From NCBI GenBank assembly GCA_025330725.1, contig JAIWND010000029.1, forward strand, positions 248,001 to 312,000: DNA of 64,000 bases, written 5' to 3'. Position 1 is the stretch's first letter. The number at the start of each line of letters is the position of its first letter. Below are positions 46,411 to 57,608 of this stretch, one piece after another. The DNA comes from Chlamydoabsidia padenii (lineage: Eukaryota; Mucoromycota; Mucoromycetes; Mucorales; Cunninghamellaceae). A program made the position numbers and the translations under genes. The notes below the pieces were generated by a model. That model ran no database searches. It was not told where the DNA came from and saw only the letters and a program-made list of their open reading frames with translations.

Positions 46411-46821
46411 GTTTTTTTTTTCCAACAGTACGACCCTAATGAAGCACTGTTCATTTGATTGTGTGGCTGATGACCTTTAAGAGTCATGTGAGCTTCTTTT
46501 GTATCATACACACTTTCAGGTATGGGCAGTACAGTGTCCAATGTCAATCGAGGGTGAGTGACATGAGGATCGGTCGTGTGAAGATCCCGAGTAAAAAAAA
46601 AAAAAAGTTTGCATGACTCGAATTTTGATGTCAGTTTATTACCTACCGTATGATTCGGCTTAAATGGAGGAAACCACGACCGCCCAGTAATACATTTAAA
46701 AGGGTTAAAATTAGAAACGACACTAATTAGGTTGATCACTTTATTTCAATAATTAAGTAGATAGGAGATAATACCAGTTTATGAAAAGCATGAAGAAAAC
46801 TCTGCCAAAGGCCTTCGACTT

Positions 46822-46836
46822 GACGGGATTTGAAAT
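46822..46836 (+). promoter_or_regulatory. GACGGGATTTGAAAT element upstream of the MAK-type kinase
   Basis: About 149 bp before the ATG at 46985, followed by a T/C-rich tract. Confidence 0.45.
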
Positions 46837-46984
46837 TTGGCATATTTTGAGTTTTGGGGGGAGGCTTCCCCTTTTTTAAGAAAAAAAAAAAGCTTATTCC
46901 TTTCCATTTTATTTCTTCTTCCTTTACTTCTTTATAAATAATTTCTTGTCGTTATTTGTTACCCTTTGACCTCTTCAACTACTC

Positions 46985-49538
46985 ATGACCCGGGTGCCAT
47001 CATCTACTATTCACGACTATGACTTTCTGGATCAAATCGGTGTAGGCTCTTTTGGATGCGTATATAGAGCAAAGCATAAAGTCACCAATTCAACAGTAAG
47101 GAACACCTTCATTCATTCCCCTTTTATACTTGACTAACACACTTTATATATATATGCTATCTAGGTTGCGGTAAAAGTGATGAAAAAGAAAAGCGGCAGG
47201 TCAACAGAAAACAACCACTGGCAAGAATACAAGACAATGAAACGCCTCACTGATCATCCCAACGTCGTCCATCTATATGAAGGTTTTACTGGACCTACAA
47301 AGATACTTTACTTTGTGATGGAATTCATGAATGGTGGCAATCTTTATCAATATCTGGAAAAACGAAGGGACCTAGGTGAAAAACTGAACGAACAAGAAAT
47401 ATGTCTGGTCGTGTAAGTTTTACCCCAAAAATGACTTGATTGATAAATTAAAATTGATTTGATACATCTTATTAAATATCCCTCTCTTTATTATATATAT
47501 ATATATATAGGCGACAGATACTGAATGCTTTGGAATCGATTCACAGTCAAGGTTACTTCCACCGTGATTTGAAACCTGAAAACCTACTTGTCAACACAAC
47601 TCAAGGTGAACCTACTCAACTGACCATCAAATTAGCGGACTTTGGTTTGGCACGTGAACTGAAAAGTAAGGCACCATACACGGATTATGTTAGTACTCGA
47701 TGGTAAGGCATTCCTCTCCTCCTCCCCCCTCTCTTCCCCCCCCTTTTTTTTTTAGAATGATGGTATTGACTATCCCCTCTTTTTTATCTTTTAAAATAGG
47801 TATCGATCACCCGAAGTCTTATTGAAGGCACCTGTGTATTCTTCTCCTGTGGATATTTGGGCAGTTGGTTTGATTATGGCTGAACTATTGACTCTACATC
47901 CTCTGTTTCCTGGACAATCGGAAATCGATCAGCTGTTTAAAATCTGTGAAATCATTGGTTCGCCTGGCTCAAATACTACTTTAAAGAAGAAGAACAAGAT
48001 TCGAAACAGTGGATTCTCTCGTAAAAAGTCTGATCTGGCCCTCCCCACTCTTGATACGACTGCATCTGATCAAAACAACTCTGTGCCAAGCAAACCAACT
48101 TGTTTCCTAGGTGATGGTGGTGAATGGAAAGAAGGCGTCAAACTGGCCAACAAATTGGGATTCCAGTTCCCTCAGGTAAACAACAATATATAGATAAAAT
48201 GGAAACATTCTCATTTCTTCTTTATATCAGGTTGAACCAAAAGGGCTCAAGATGGCGCTGCCGTCTGGATCTAAACTGATGGTTGATTTGATTCGTCGCT
48301 TACTGTTATTTGATCCTACCAAACGACTATGCGCTGCTGATGCTCTCGGTCATCCTTTTTTTATCGACACATTGAATACAACACCCAACCGACCTATCAG
48401 CGAGCAACTGCTACAAACACCAACCAAAGCAAATACACCTCGAACTGTATCAATGGTGGATATAAACGAAAAACGCTCAACAGAATTTATGGATCCACTC
48501 TCCTTTTACCCACTATCTTTAGGGATGGGAAGCAACTTTGGCGAACGCATGAACTCGGAATTCTACTCGTTGGTCGGAAACCACAATGGAATCGACAGAC
48601 ACTTGGAATCATCAACTGGCGATGAACGACAGCGACATTCAACATCCACTGTTAGCATCACGCAAGTCGATTCTCAAACCAAATTGGACGACATTAACCC
48701 TGTAACTGATATAGAAGACAATGTTGAACAGATTATATGTGATTTGGAAAACAGTAGTAAAACCACCACCTACAGCAGTAAATTGTATTCACCTATTATG
48801 GCCATCAACTTTGATTGGGTGGACGATCCCGCCAACTTGACATCCAATCACCATACTCTGGACAATTCAATCAATACACAGCGACATAGTAGACACGACT
48901 CGATTGATCTACTAGCCGGTCTGGATACACCACCACTTCCTTTGAATCTACGACCAAGCTACTCCTCTCCTTTAAATCACTTGGATCATTTGCATAAACG
49001 ACGACAGAGCCAGAAACAACAATCACATTACATCACCAGTACAGCAACCGAAAAGAAAAAGACTACCAACAGCTTTACTCAATTCTTTGGTTTACGAAAA
49101 AAGATACGACAACCTTCGATAACGAATCTACGAGGGAGTCATCATCCCGACAAAGTAACACCAGCTCAACAAGATCGAACCAGCAATCAACCATCTGCAG
49201 ATACCGGTATACCTCGAACAGAAAGCTTCCCTTCCTTTTTAATGAAACAGATTGCATCCACATCCACATCCATACGACCTACTATGAATTCAACCAACAC
49301 AAAGAAAACATCACCAGCCCAAAGATCCACTGAACAGTCAAAATCATTCCAGCGGCGATCACCATCCATCTCTTTACTCAATACCTATTATGACAATACC
49401 AAGGAAAAAACCGGCAGCGGCTCCAAAAGCTTTTGGTCTAGAAAAATTACACAGCATATAGATGATACCCCTTTGAATACCACTTGTCCATCCTCCCCCA
49501 ACCTTCATTTTACGCCAACGCCTACCATCTTAAAATAG
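46985..49538 (+). CDS. MAK/ICK/Ime2-type serine-threonine kinase
   Basis: Five exons (46985-47095, 47165-47412, 47511-47702, 47800-48175, 48231-49538) encode 744 residues. The kinase domain starts at once: [22 protein letters not shown], then [32 protein letters not shown] and [16 protein letters not shown]. The T-D-Y activation motif followed by V-S-T-R-W-Y-R is the RCK family pattern (MAK, ICK, Ime2, Mde3/Pit1). A low-complexity insert of about 45 residues ([20 protein letters not shown] onward) sits after GSPG, inside the C-lobe. The C-terminal 380 residues are Ser/Thr/Asn-rich and disordered. Relatives control meiosis, sporulation or polarity. An intron carries a (TA)n run before its acceptor. 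Confidence 0.86.
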
Positions 49539-49871
49539 TTTATTATTATTACTCTTCTTTACTACTTGTCATCAAACCCCCTTTGTAAATAAAATAAAAA
49601 TGACCCATTGAAAAAAATGTAATCTCTATAATTATGTATACCAATCTGTCTATCTTTGTCTTTTTTTATTTGTATCACCATAGATGATTTACATTTTAAA
49701 CGCCGATAGTGCAGCCAACTACACCTGTAATCAGGCTGATCAACCACCCCTATGTTATCATAGTGTTCATCCCCCTCCCATCAAGTCATATACCATAAAG
49801 TCAACAATCAAAATATATGTATTTTATTTTTACTACATGCATCTATAAACATTATAACCACACTAATCTAT
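49539..49871. other. 3' region between convergent genes
   Basis: Convergent 3' UTRs of the kinase and phosphate-carrier genes. Contains AATAAAATAAAAATG near 49590 and a TTTTAAACGCCGAT element-like sequence near 49693-49707, which is unexpected between two gene ends. Confidence 0.5.
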
Positions 49872-51290
49872 CTATTTGGCAATTTCAACACCACCGGTGG
49901 CACCCAAGACACGCTTGATATCACCATAGATGGCGAATTGACCTAATGTAATAAAAGGTGAAAAAAAAAGGTGAGTAACGATGATATCATTCATTCCCTT
50001 TATATTATCCTTCTTCTTTTGATATAATGAATCGATACGTACCGGCAGTCAAAGTAGCAACCATAACTAAAAAGAAGAGAGGAGAAAAAAAGGAGAAGGT
50101 TAGTTAAATAATGATTCAAAGCCCGCTCAAAAAGGGATTATTTTCATATGATCTTACCAATACGAGGACCCAAACCAAGGAAGAGACCCTTAGCACCGAG
50201 TTGACCGGCCATGGTGACAAGACGAGAGGTAACGGATTGACCTTCAACACCCTTTTGCTTGTTGATCTTGGAAAGAAGGGTATCAGCAGGTTGAGAGATG
50301 ATGGCAGCAGCGGTACCTAAAATAAAAAAAATACAGGGTTCATTAGTTACCTGAGTTTCAAACCCCTACCCAAAACAACAAGGAAGAAAACACACACACA
50401 CACACACTAATGGATCCCTATTCCGATGACTTACCAGCAATGATACCAGCACCCAAGTTCACCTTGGTAAGAGTGGAGGGAGCAAGGTCTTCCTTGGGAG
50501 TACCCATGGACTTGATGATCTTTTCACTATAATATGAAATAAGATGAGTTGGTAAATTATCATTTCCAAATGCGTTTGTGATGTCAACTTACGAAGCGAG
50601 TTCGAAGACGACGAACTTGGCCATGGTGTAAGGGACTTGCTTGAAGAGGATAGGACCGAAACCAGAGTAGAAGCCCTTGATGACACCTTCTTCCTTGGCG
50701 ATCTTGGAGAAACCGCTCAAGAGACCATTGGCGAAACCAGGTTGGGAGACGAGACGGATACGGGTAGCTTCCAAAGGACAAAGAGCAACATCAGCGAAGA
50801 ATTCGGCAATAGCAGAGGCACCCAAGTAGATAGCAGTACGGTTTTCAGTGGCCTTTTCAACACCAATGGCATCAATGAAGGTCTTCTTCCAGAATTCGTA
50901 ACCACCAAACTTGAAGGCACCTTGCAAGAAGTAACCTATTATAATAATAAAAGAAAGAGTTGTTAATGGACCTGAATACCATTATGCCCGCACTCCACAA
51001 GTTGGAGATGATAAAGACTTACCAGCAGCAGTGGGACCGAAACCAGTCAAAAGAGCACCGGCACCTTCGGCAGCGACGACTTGACGGAAACCAGAGATCA
51101 TACCCTTGTTGTAAACTTCAGGAGACAATTGGATTCTGGTCTTGACGACATCAACAGGGGTCATAGCACCATGAGTGATGGAACAACAGATAGCACCGGC
51201 CAAAGCGAAACGGGCATACAAGTTGGCACCAGTAGGAGCAGCGTTATCACCAGCAACGGAAGGAACGAAGAACTTTTGTTGAGGAAGCAT
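49872..51290 (-). CDS. MIR1: Mitochondrial phosphate carrier
   Basis: Six exons (51290-51023, 50935-50593, 50526-50435, 50316-50158, 50066-50043, 49942-49872) give 318 residues. The protein has the three carrier repeats. The first P-x-D-x-x-K/R signature is [15 protein letters not shown], the second is [16 protein letters not shown] and the third is [16 protein letters not shown]. The sequence [17 protein letters not shown] and the spacing of the six helices match the phosphate carrier (Mir1/Pic), which imports phosphate with protons across the inner mitochondrial membrane. The fifth exon is only 24 bases. A 21-base poly(T) lies upstream at 51366-51386. Codon use is more biased than its neighbours (mostly CC/TT-ending, GGT, AAG), as expected for a highly expressed gene. 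Confidence 0.96.
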
Positions 51291-52262
51291 AATGTGTGGT
51301 TTCTATGTAAAAAAAAAAAAAGAGAGGGGTAATGAAAAAAGAGGAGGAAGAGAAGGGACGAAAAACTTTTTTTTTTTTTTTTTTTTAAACTGTACCTAGC
51401 CTGTCTTCCCCCTTGTTCGTGACTTTTCTCTTTTTGGGATTCAGCCAATCAGATTTCCCGGTGTTTCCCGAAAAATAGAAAAAGTTTTCTTCGGGTGAAA
51501 TGATGTTGCGGACTTGTCGGGGTTGGAACATTCAAGTGGAGAGGCTCGTGCGCATTTTCTTTTTCTTTATCGATGTGATGAGTAACAGTAAAAGATCGAT
51601 AATCAAATGAACATAACTTGTAATCATTTATTCAATAATGAGTATGCTTTTTAATCTTTTTAGTGAGTTAGTTCTTGATATATATTGAATCTTTAGAACC
51701 TGAATTGTCTCCTTTGATTTTCTTTGTTGGGTCTTACTTTTTAAGCGCCGATTGTAAATGGTAATCCTTCTAAAAGGAAATCGATGACGATGGAGAAAGA
51801 TCCCACCATATCAATGGAAGAAGTATCGTCGTTTAGATTCGTCACATGCAGTCTCGACAAGAACATCCTTTGACATGTAAAAAAGAGAGAGAAAGAGAGA
51901 GAGAGAAAAGTCGGTTGGAACGGCTCATATTATCACCAAGATGATGATAACGAGCAATCAAATTAAGCGCATTTTCAGACAGTATATTAAAACATAAAGG
52001 TCCATAGCATGATACCATTCATCTTCCCAGTATAAAGTCAATCAATCAATCTACTATACCATCAAGAGTGGGTGTGTTCTTTTTTTGCATTGACAGATTT
52101 TAAAACCCGACGGTCAAGGAAACCCTGCCCTGTCAATCATGCACATCACCCACATTATGTCATGATCCCAAACAATAAACACATAACATACATCATGATT
52201 CCAGCTGCAATAGATCACACGTTCAATTTTATTAATAATGACGGATTACTACATGATGCAGA
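51291..52262. other. Spacer between MIR1 and the first lectin gene
   Basis: 5' flank of MIR1 with poly(T) at 51366-51386 and GTCGGGGTTGGAAC near 51518. TTTTAAGCGCCGATTG follows near 51740 and a GA-rich repeat lies at 51885-51908. An exact ATTTTAAAACCCGACGG element sits at 52098-52112. A small plus frame (52072-52275) is not supported. Confidence 0.5.
52098..52112 (-). promoter_or_regulatory. TTTTAAAACCCGACG element
   Basis: An orphan copy downstream of the minus-strand lectin gene, with no gene start nearby. Confidence 0.3.
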
Positions 52263-53076
52263 CTATAAAGCATAACTATCACTATCTATCGATTCCTTCC
52301 GATAGCTTGGGTCCAAATCAGGCTGATGTGAAGAGGTTGCGTCGGTAGAAGAGCCATCCAAAGGTACTAGATTCCATCGTTGATTGTAGTTTTCGGTAAA
52401 CTTTCGCTCGTATAAAAGAACCACCGTACCAGGTTTAGTCCAATTGCCCTATATTAACAGAAGAGAGACCAAGAACTACTGTTAGTATGTAATATGTGTA
52501 AGATGATAGGCATCTAAAATTAACTTTTTTCTTCTTTACCCGAATATCCAATACGAGATTAGGATCCACTTGAGGATAAATCAATCCATCTTCACGATAG
52601 TACCAGCGTTGATTTTGTGCGTTTTCGGTCAATTTTCGTTTGTATTGAATGATTTGCTTGTCGCTTTCGATGATACCTATATTTGTATAACAGTGTTAAA
52701 GTAAATTATATTTGGTTTCTTTTATTATCGACTTTACCTCCTTGTATATCTAAGACTATATAAAAATAATGTTAGTTTTGAGTCGAGTCATTCCATGAGG
52801 TGACATTTATTACTACTACTTTACCCAAGCCAGAGTTTTTGTTAATGATATATCCTTTATCATACATCCATAGTTGGTTGTTGCTTTCGTTTCCTCTCTT
52901 TCTTGGCCAGACGATTACTTTAGCTGCTTGCTTCGTGACATGTAAAGAGAGTGAGTAACATTATGAGCATAAATAGTGTAGTGTCCACTTACCTTTAGAG
53001 AATCCAAAGCAACATCAAGTACCATATTATGTTCACATTGAGATTCTATATAAAACCAGCCTGTTGGGAAGCTCAT
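52263..53076 (-). CDS. Ricin-B-type beta-trefoil lectin, single domain
   Basis: Five exons (53076-52993, 52930-52825, 52755-52738, 52676-52540, 52448-52263) give 176 residues without signal peptide. The start MSFPTGWFYIESQCEHNMVLDVAL opens the first trefoil lobe. Further lobes contain VIVWPRKRGNESNNQLWMYD, then VLDIQGG, QIIQYKRKLTENAQNQRWYY, VLDIRGN and VVLLYERKFTENYNQRWNLVP. The recurring V-L-D-I and Q-x-W elements are the beta-trefoil lectin repeat. It should bind carbohydrate and is probably cytosolic; this is a l lectin fold only, with no enzymatic partner domain. Exon 3 is an 18-base microexon encoding VLDIQG, matched by a microexon of identical size and phase in the lectin gene at 55142. 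Confidence 0.85.
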
Positions 53077-53308
53077 GTTGTTGTCAGATGGAGGGACGAG
53101 GGTATATATATTTTTTTTAAAAAAAAAGTTTTTAAGAAGAAGAAAAAGTGCTATATGCTTCCGGCCGCTTTTTTTATATATCCAAGAGCCGCCAGCCGTG
53201 GGGTGTATTTAAATCCCGATCCCCCCTTCCCTTTTTTTTTGAAATTTTAACTTTCCTCCCCTTCTTCTTTTTCTTTCCTTTCCCTTTATTGATTTATACT
53301 CAACCTTA
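53077..53308. promoter_or_regulatory. Bidirectional promoter between lectin and surface-protein genes
   Basis: A 232-bp spacer between divergent starts. It has a TATATATATTTTTTTT stretch near 53104, GCCGCCAGCCGTGGGG near 53190, the element TATTTAAATCCCGAT at 53207-53220 (89 bp from the plus-strand ATG, 131 bp from the minus-strand ATG) and a CT-rich tract toward 53309. Confidence 0.5.
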
Positions 53309-54919
53309 ATGCGATTCTATTGTATATCGCTTTTACTTTTACTTTTATTTGTTATAAACGTTGTTTGTAAAGGTGGTGGTGGCGGTGGACGAGGTAAGAA
53401 AGAAATAAAAAGGAACATGCTCCTCTTTTACTTTTTACAATAACTAACTACTGCTTTCCATTTACCATTTGTGTTGGTAATTAGGTGGTGGTGGCGGCGG
53501 ACGAGGTGGGTCTGGCTCTTCAGGCTCTGGTAGAGGTAGTTCACCTGCAGGATCAAGATCACCAGGTGGAGGAATCGCAGCCGGTGGTGGAAGTGGTGCC
53601 TTCAATGGTAAAAGTCCTCCCAGTTATAGCTCCTCGACCTCTAGACGTAAGTACAGTAACACTGAATAAATAGAATACACCATATTGACTCTTTCTCCCA
53701 ACTTTTTATTATTCTTTATTACTGTTTAGAAACGTTCACCAATTATAATCCTACCAATGCTGCACCATATGGCTCGGGACGATACAGTGGGTATTACGGC
53801 ACTTATCAACCAGGATTCCCCTACTTCTTTGTATTCCCTTCGTTTATGTTTATTGGATATTATGGTGCTTATCATCGATACAACAACCAAGGTGCCTATT
53901 ATGCTCCTCAAATGTCTTCTCAAGGCAGCGGCTCGTCAAACATCATGGTGAACGGCACGGCATATCCTAGCGACGATGACAATTACCACTATACCATTAA
54001 TGTAATAGCACGTAACGACCAGTTCCCGACCATCGACATGAGCTATTTCGCTTCTTCTGATCTGGCGACCACTCCTGCCGATTTTATCTACCGACTCACC
54101 TTGACTCATATTGTAGAATATGATGACCTCAACAACAATGGATTCTACGATGCTCAAGAACCTATTCTCGCCACCAGCTCTCTTCAGAAACTCAACTGGC
54201 AACCCATGATACTAAACAATCGAACAGTCAGCAACAATGCCGATCAGACTTATTTGGAAACAATGACGGGTGCCAATGTCACATTTAACAGTACAGCTGG
54301 CAACACGTTTGGGATCAACTTGACCTTGCGATTCACCAACCTTCAACTCAACTCGACGGCCGACATTCCTTTACAACCCAACTCTGTACAATATGATATA
54401 CAACTCGCCAACTATCCTTCTGGCGCACGTACAGCAGTCAATCCACGTGTCTCTCTTGCCCAAGTGATCACGACCAAGCCTTTTACGGCAACGGTGACGG
54501 ATGTGAATGTGACGACACCGGTGGATATCGCCCGGCAAATCAAGACAAATGTGACATATGGAGTCTCGGTTGGTAATTACTCGGAGGGACGCCTGGAATA
54601 TCAAACAACGGTGAATATCACGAATCTTGCTGGCATATCGACCACACTGGGGGATCCTGATCAGGTGGATCGCGGTAATGATCCTTACCTTTGGGGGTGG
54701 GGACAAGGCTCTCGGGTGAATAATATGTTGTTGGTGACTATGAATAGTGGTGGTGGTAATTTATCTAATTCTTATAAACTGTCTGGATTGGCTTTCTTGG
54801 ATACTGATATCATCAATTCTGCTATTAATAATGGTGGTGATGGTGCGATCTTGTTGTCCTCTGGTACGAAATGGCTTCCTGCTCTCACTGGTTTGATCTT
54901 ACTGGCCATGTCTATTTAG
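53309..54919 (+). CDS. Glycine-rich cell-surface protein with EF-hand-like loop
   Basis: Three exons (53309-53393, 53485-53646, 53730-54919) give 478 residues. A signal peptide (MRFYCISLLLLLLFVINVVCK) is followed by a Gly/Ser-rich low-complexity region interrupted by two introns, then YYGTYQPGFPYFFVFPSF, an aromatic hydrophobic patch. The large C-terminal domain is Asn/Thr-rich with many N-glycosylation sequons (NVT, NST, NLT, NRT). It contains the 12-residue loop DLNNNGFYDAQE, which fits the EF-hand calcium ligands (D1, N3, N5, G6, D9, E12). The end (WLPALTGLILLAMSI) is a GPI-type hydrophobic tail. It resembles no family I can name. A wall or plasma-membrane location is inferred. Confidence 0.72.
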
Positions 54920-55045
54920 ATTACTAGCTTTAATTTATATGTTATGCATTTTTTTTTTATTATCTTATTATTTACTCAAACTGTTTAATAACTAAATAAA
55001 TACAAATTTGACTATATTTGTGCACTTTTCCTCAGTTGTGTGTAA

Positions 55046-55058
55046 CCGGGGTTTGAAA
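55046..55058 (+). promoter_or_regulatory. CCGGGGTTTGAAA element upstream of the second lectin
   Basis: 84 bp before the ATG at 55142. A second half-site, TTCCCGGGTTTCTAATTTT, follows at about 55072-55090. Confidence 0.4.
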
Positions 55059-55141
55059 TGTTGTGCTAAGTATTCCCGGGTTTCTAATTTTTTCACCTCT
55101 TTCTTCCTATTTTTTTTTTTCTTTTTTTTTTAAAAAAAACC

Positions 55142-56843
55142 ATGTTTCCACAAGGACTATTTTATATTCTCTCCCGAAAGAATGGGTTTGCTTTAGATGT
55201 TTATGATGGTCAAACCAAGGTAATGTAGTATAAAATGTTATAAACAATCCCATCCCGCTGTTATTTACTAAAAACTGTTTATATTTGTAGGAAGATGCCA
55301 ATATCATTGTCTGGCCACAAAAGTTTGAAGACAGTGACAATCAGTAAGTCCCATCTAGTTTTATAATAACAAAGAAGACACCTCTTTGTCTCATCTATTA
55401 TCTTTTTTTTTTTTAACTTTTGTTAGGCTTTGGTCGTATGAAGGAGGTCGTTTAGTGAACAAGAAATCTGGACACGGTAATTGACGCAACTTGGGGAAAT
55501 GACATATTGATATATAGACTAGACTAACCTTCCTCCATCTTCTTCTTTATACTCTCTAGTTTTGGATATTCGCTCAAGTAAGTACAACGACATATACTAT
55601 CTTAACTATTGTAATCTTACACATTCTCTTCCCTTTTTTTTTGGTACTATTTTAATAGGTGCATTCAAGAAGGACAAGACAATTATCCAAAACAAGCGCA
55701 AGGACAAGAATCAATCTCAGTTTGTAAGGATAGATCAAAAGGCGTTGGATGGTAGGATGACTAATATGCAATTGACGTTTGTGTGTCTAGTGGATTTTTG
55801 ATCAAGGCTTCTTGTGCTCTCAAGAATATCCTAGTATGGTATTTGATATCAAGGTAAATAAAATAAATAAAAAAGAAAAGGATACGGGTTATAAAAGTTG
55901 ATCCATTCTTTTTCTTTAGGGAGACAGTGATAAAGGTGGTGCACAAGTCTTGCTTTACAAACGCAAAGAATCGGACAATTTGAATCAACAATGGTACTTG
56001 GAACCTTATCACAATATTGAATCATCCTTGAACATGGCGACCAAGACTGTATCTTTACACAAGAAGGAAGGATTTGGACAACCTCGTTTGGGTTATGGTG
56101 CTGAAGTAGGTGTTCCTCCTGAATTAAAAGAATTACCCAGTCATATCAAGGTAGCAGGTGTCGGTGGCAACACAGGCACTCCAACAGCATCGAAACCTTT
56201 ACCTAATCCTGCCGATCAACATTCGAATCAACCTGAAGCTTTGGCTGGATCTAATATGAATTATCAAGCATCAAGCTCTACTTCGTCTGCTCCTCATGCT
56301 GAACCTGGATATGCTGCTCCTCCTAGAACGTCATCTTATCCTCCACCACCACCACCACCTCAACAGCAAGAACATCAACAATATCCTCCTCCTCCTCCTC
56401 CTGCTGGTCAACAAGAACATCAATACTATCCTCCACCCCAACAGCAAGAGCACCAACACTATCCTCCTCCTCCTCCTGCTGGTCAACAAGAACATCAATA
56501 CTATCCTCCTCCTCCTGCTGGTCAACAAGAACATCAACACTATCCACCACCTCAACAGCAAGAGCACCAACACTATCCTCCTCCTCCTTCTCAGCAACAG
56601 TACCCACCTTCTCCTTCTCAACATCAACAACATTATCCTCCACCTCAACAACAACAGTACCAACAACCTCCTGGTTATTCTGGTTCTCCCTCTTCTCCTC
56701 AAGGGATGGCATCTCCTGGTGTAGGTGGATTTTATATGCCTCAGCAAAATAACTCTTCGTCGTATCCCTCAGGTGCTTACCCTCCTCCACCTTCTGATCA
56801 TCATCAATCCTATCCCTCGTATCCTCCTCCCCCTTCTAACTAA
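55142..56843 (+). CDS. Beta-trefoil lectin with long Pro/Gln/His-rich tail
   Basis: Seven exons (55142-55219, 55291-55343, 55427-55476, 55560-55577, 55659-55723, 55791-55853, 55920-56843) give 416 residues. Residues 1-150 are a ricin-B-type lectin: MFPQGLFYILSRKNGFALDVY, then IIVWPQKFEDSDNQLWSYEGG, VLDIRS, NQSQFWIFDQGF, MVFDIKGDSDKGGAQVLLYK and QQWYLEP. No signal peptide. The rest is low-complexity: imperfect tandem repeats built on PPPPAGQQEHQYY and PPPQQQEHQHY, then YPPPP/SGS blocks to the end. Carbohydrate binding is inferred for the head and multivalent or phase-separating contacts for the tail. Exon 4 is an 18-base microexon in the same place as in the lectin at 52263; this copy has two more introns. 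Confidence 0.84.
56341..56655 (+). repeat. Coding tandem repeats, Pro-rich/QQEHQ units
   Basis: Imperfect units alternating poly-CCT/CCA (Pro) with CAACAAGAACATCAA-type sequence, giving repeated QQEHQ(Y/H)Y. It is open in the two other sense frames and on the antisense strand, which explains the shadow frames there. Confidence 0.85.
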
Positions 56844-57608
56844 TAATTAATCACCATCCTCATCCCCTCGTCTAGTTATTAGTCTTACTCTTGTTTTAAT
56901 TGTATGAAGTAGTTGTTGTATACTCTTTTTTTAAAAAAAAATCCCACCCCTAATAAATGGATCTTACTTTGACTTCTCTCATGTGCTGATTATGTAATCG
57001 AAATGGAATCTTCATTGTATCACCTATTTGTGTCTTTTATAGGTTGTAAGGATGTAATGCCGAGAAATCAACTGAATCCCTTCCTCCACCTATCATTGTC
57101 TTTTGTAAAACCCTCTCCCAAGAACAGGGCCCCAAGAAAGAAAGGCAAAAAAGAAAAGGACGGCATGACACCGCGGCGGTGTTCAAAATAATGTCATCGC
57201 CATACATCCATCGACCAAACAAGCACAAAAGTCAAATAAGTATTCCTTTACTATAAAGTAGCATTTGTAATTTATTGAGGTTCGGGGTAATATGTAAGGG
57301 GAATAAAGCATAAGGGATGGTGTATAGAAGCTAGAAATGGAAGAGAAATGACGGGATCGGCGTTTGTATATACGCATAGAGAGGGATATCAAAAGAAGGT
57401 ACACAAAGAGGCTTGAAGTCATATAATCAATTAATAACAACTGTTTGATAAAGACATACCCACCATCAAGTGTCCGATCTTTTTTTTTTTTTCCCACCAA
57501 CACAAGATCCACAACATTGCATACAATTTATATTCCCACCCATGTTTATGTATCACAATCAAAAGACAATTGTAGTTTATTATAATCCATTTAACACTAT
57601 AACCAAAT
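56844..57608. other. Spacer between convergent genes
   Basis: 3' UTRs of the second lectin (TAATAAATGG near 56950) and of the BRD8-like gene. GACGGGATCGGCGTTTG occurs near 57351. Three antisense frames in 57037-57718 overlap each other and the end of the BRD8-like gene and are not supported. Confidence 0.5.

Larger units (their letters stand above)
45042..46984. other. Long spacer, possible unresolved minus-strand gene
   Basis: Golgin promoter (TTCAAACGCCGC at 45140-45152). Then come minus-strand exon-like blocks around 45690-46110 that splice plausibly (GTGACTTG...CATTCAG) but give no continuous recognisable protein. GTCGGGATTTGAAT lies at 46397-46410. The promoter of the downstream kinase, with GACGGGATTTGAAA at 46822-46836 and a CT-rich tract, closes the region. 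Confidence 0.45.

Noticed and set aside
56296..56790. Several long overlapping frames in the lectin tail, including on the minus strand
   Set aside because: They are by-products of the CCT/CAA-rich coding repeat. The lectin frame alone continues from upstream exons.
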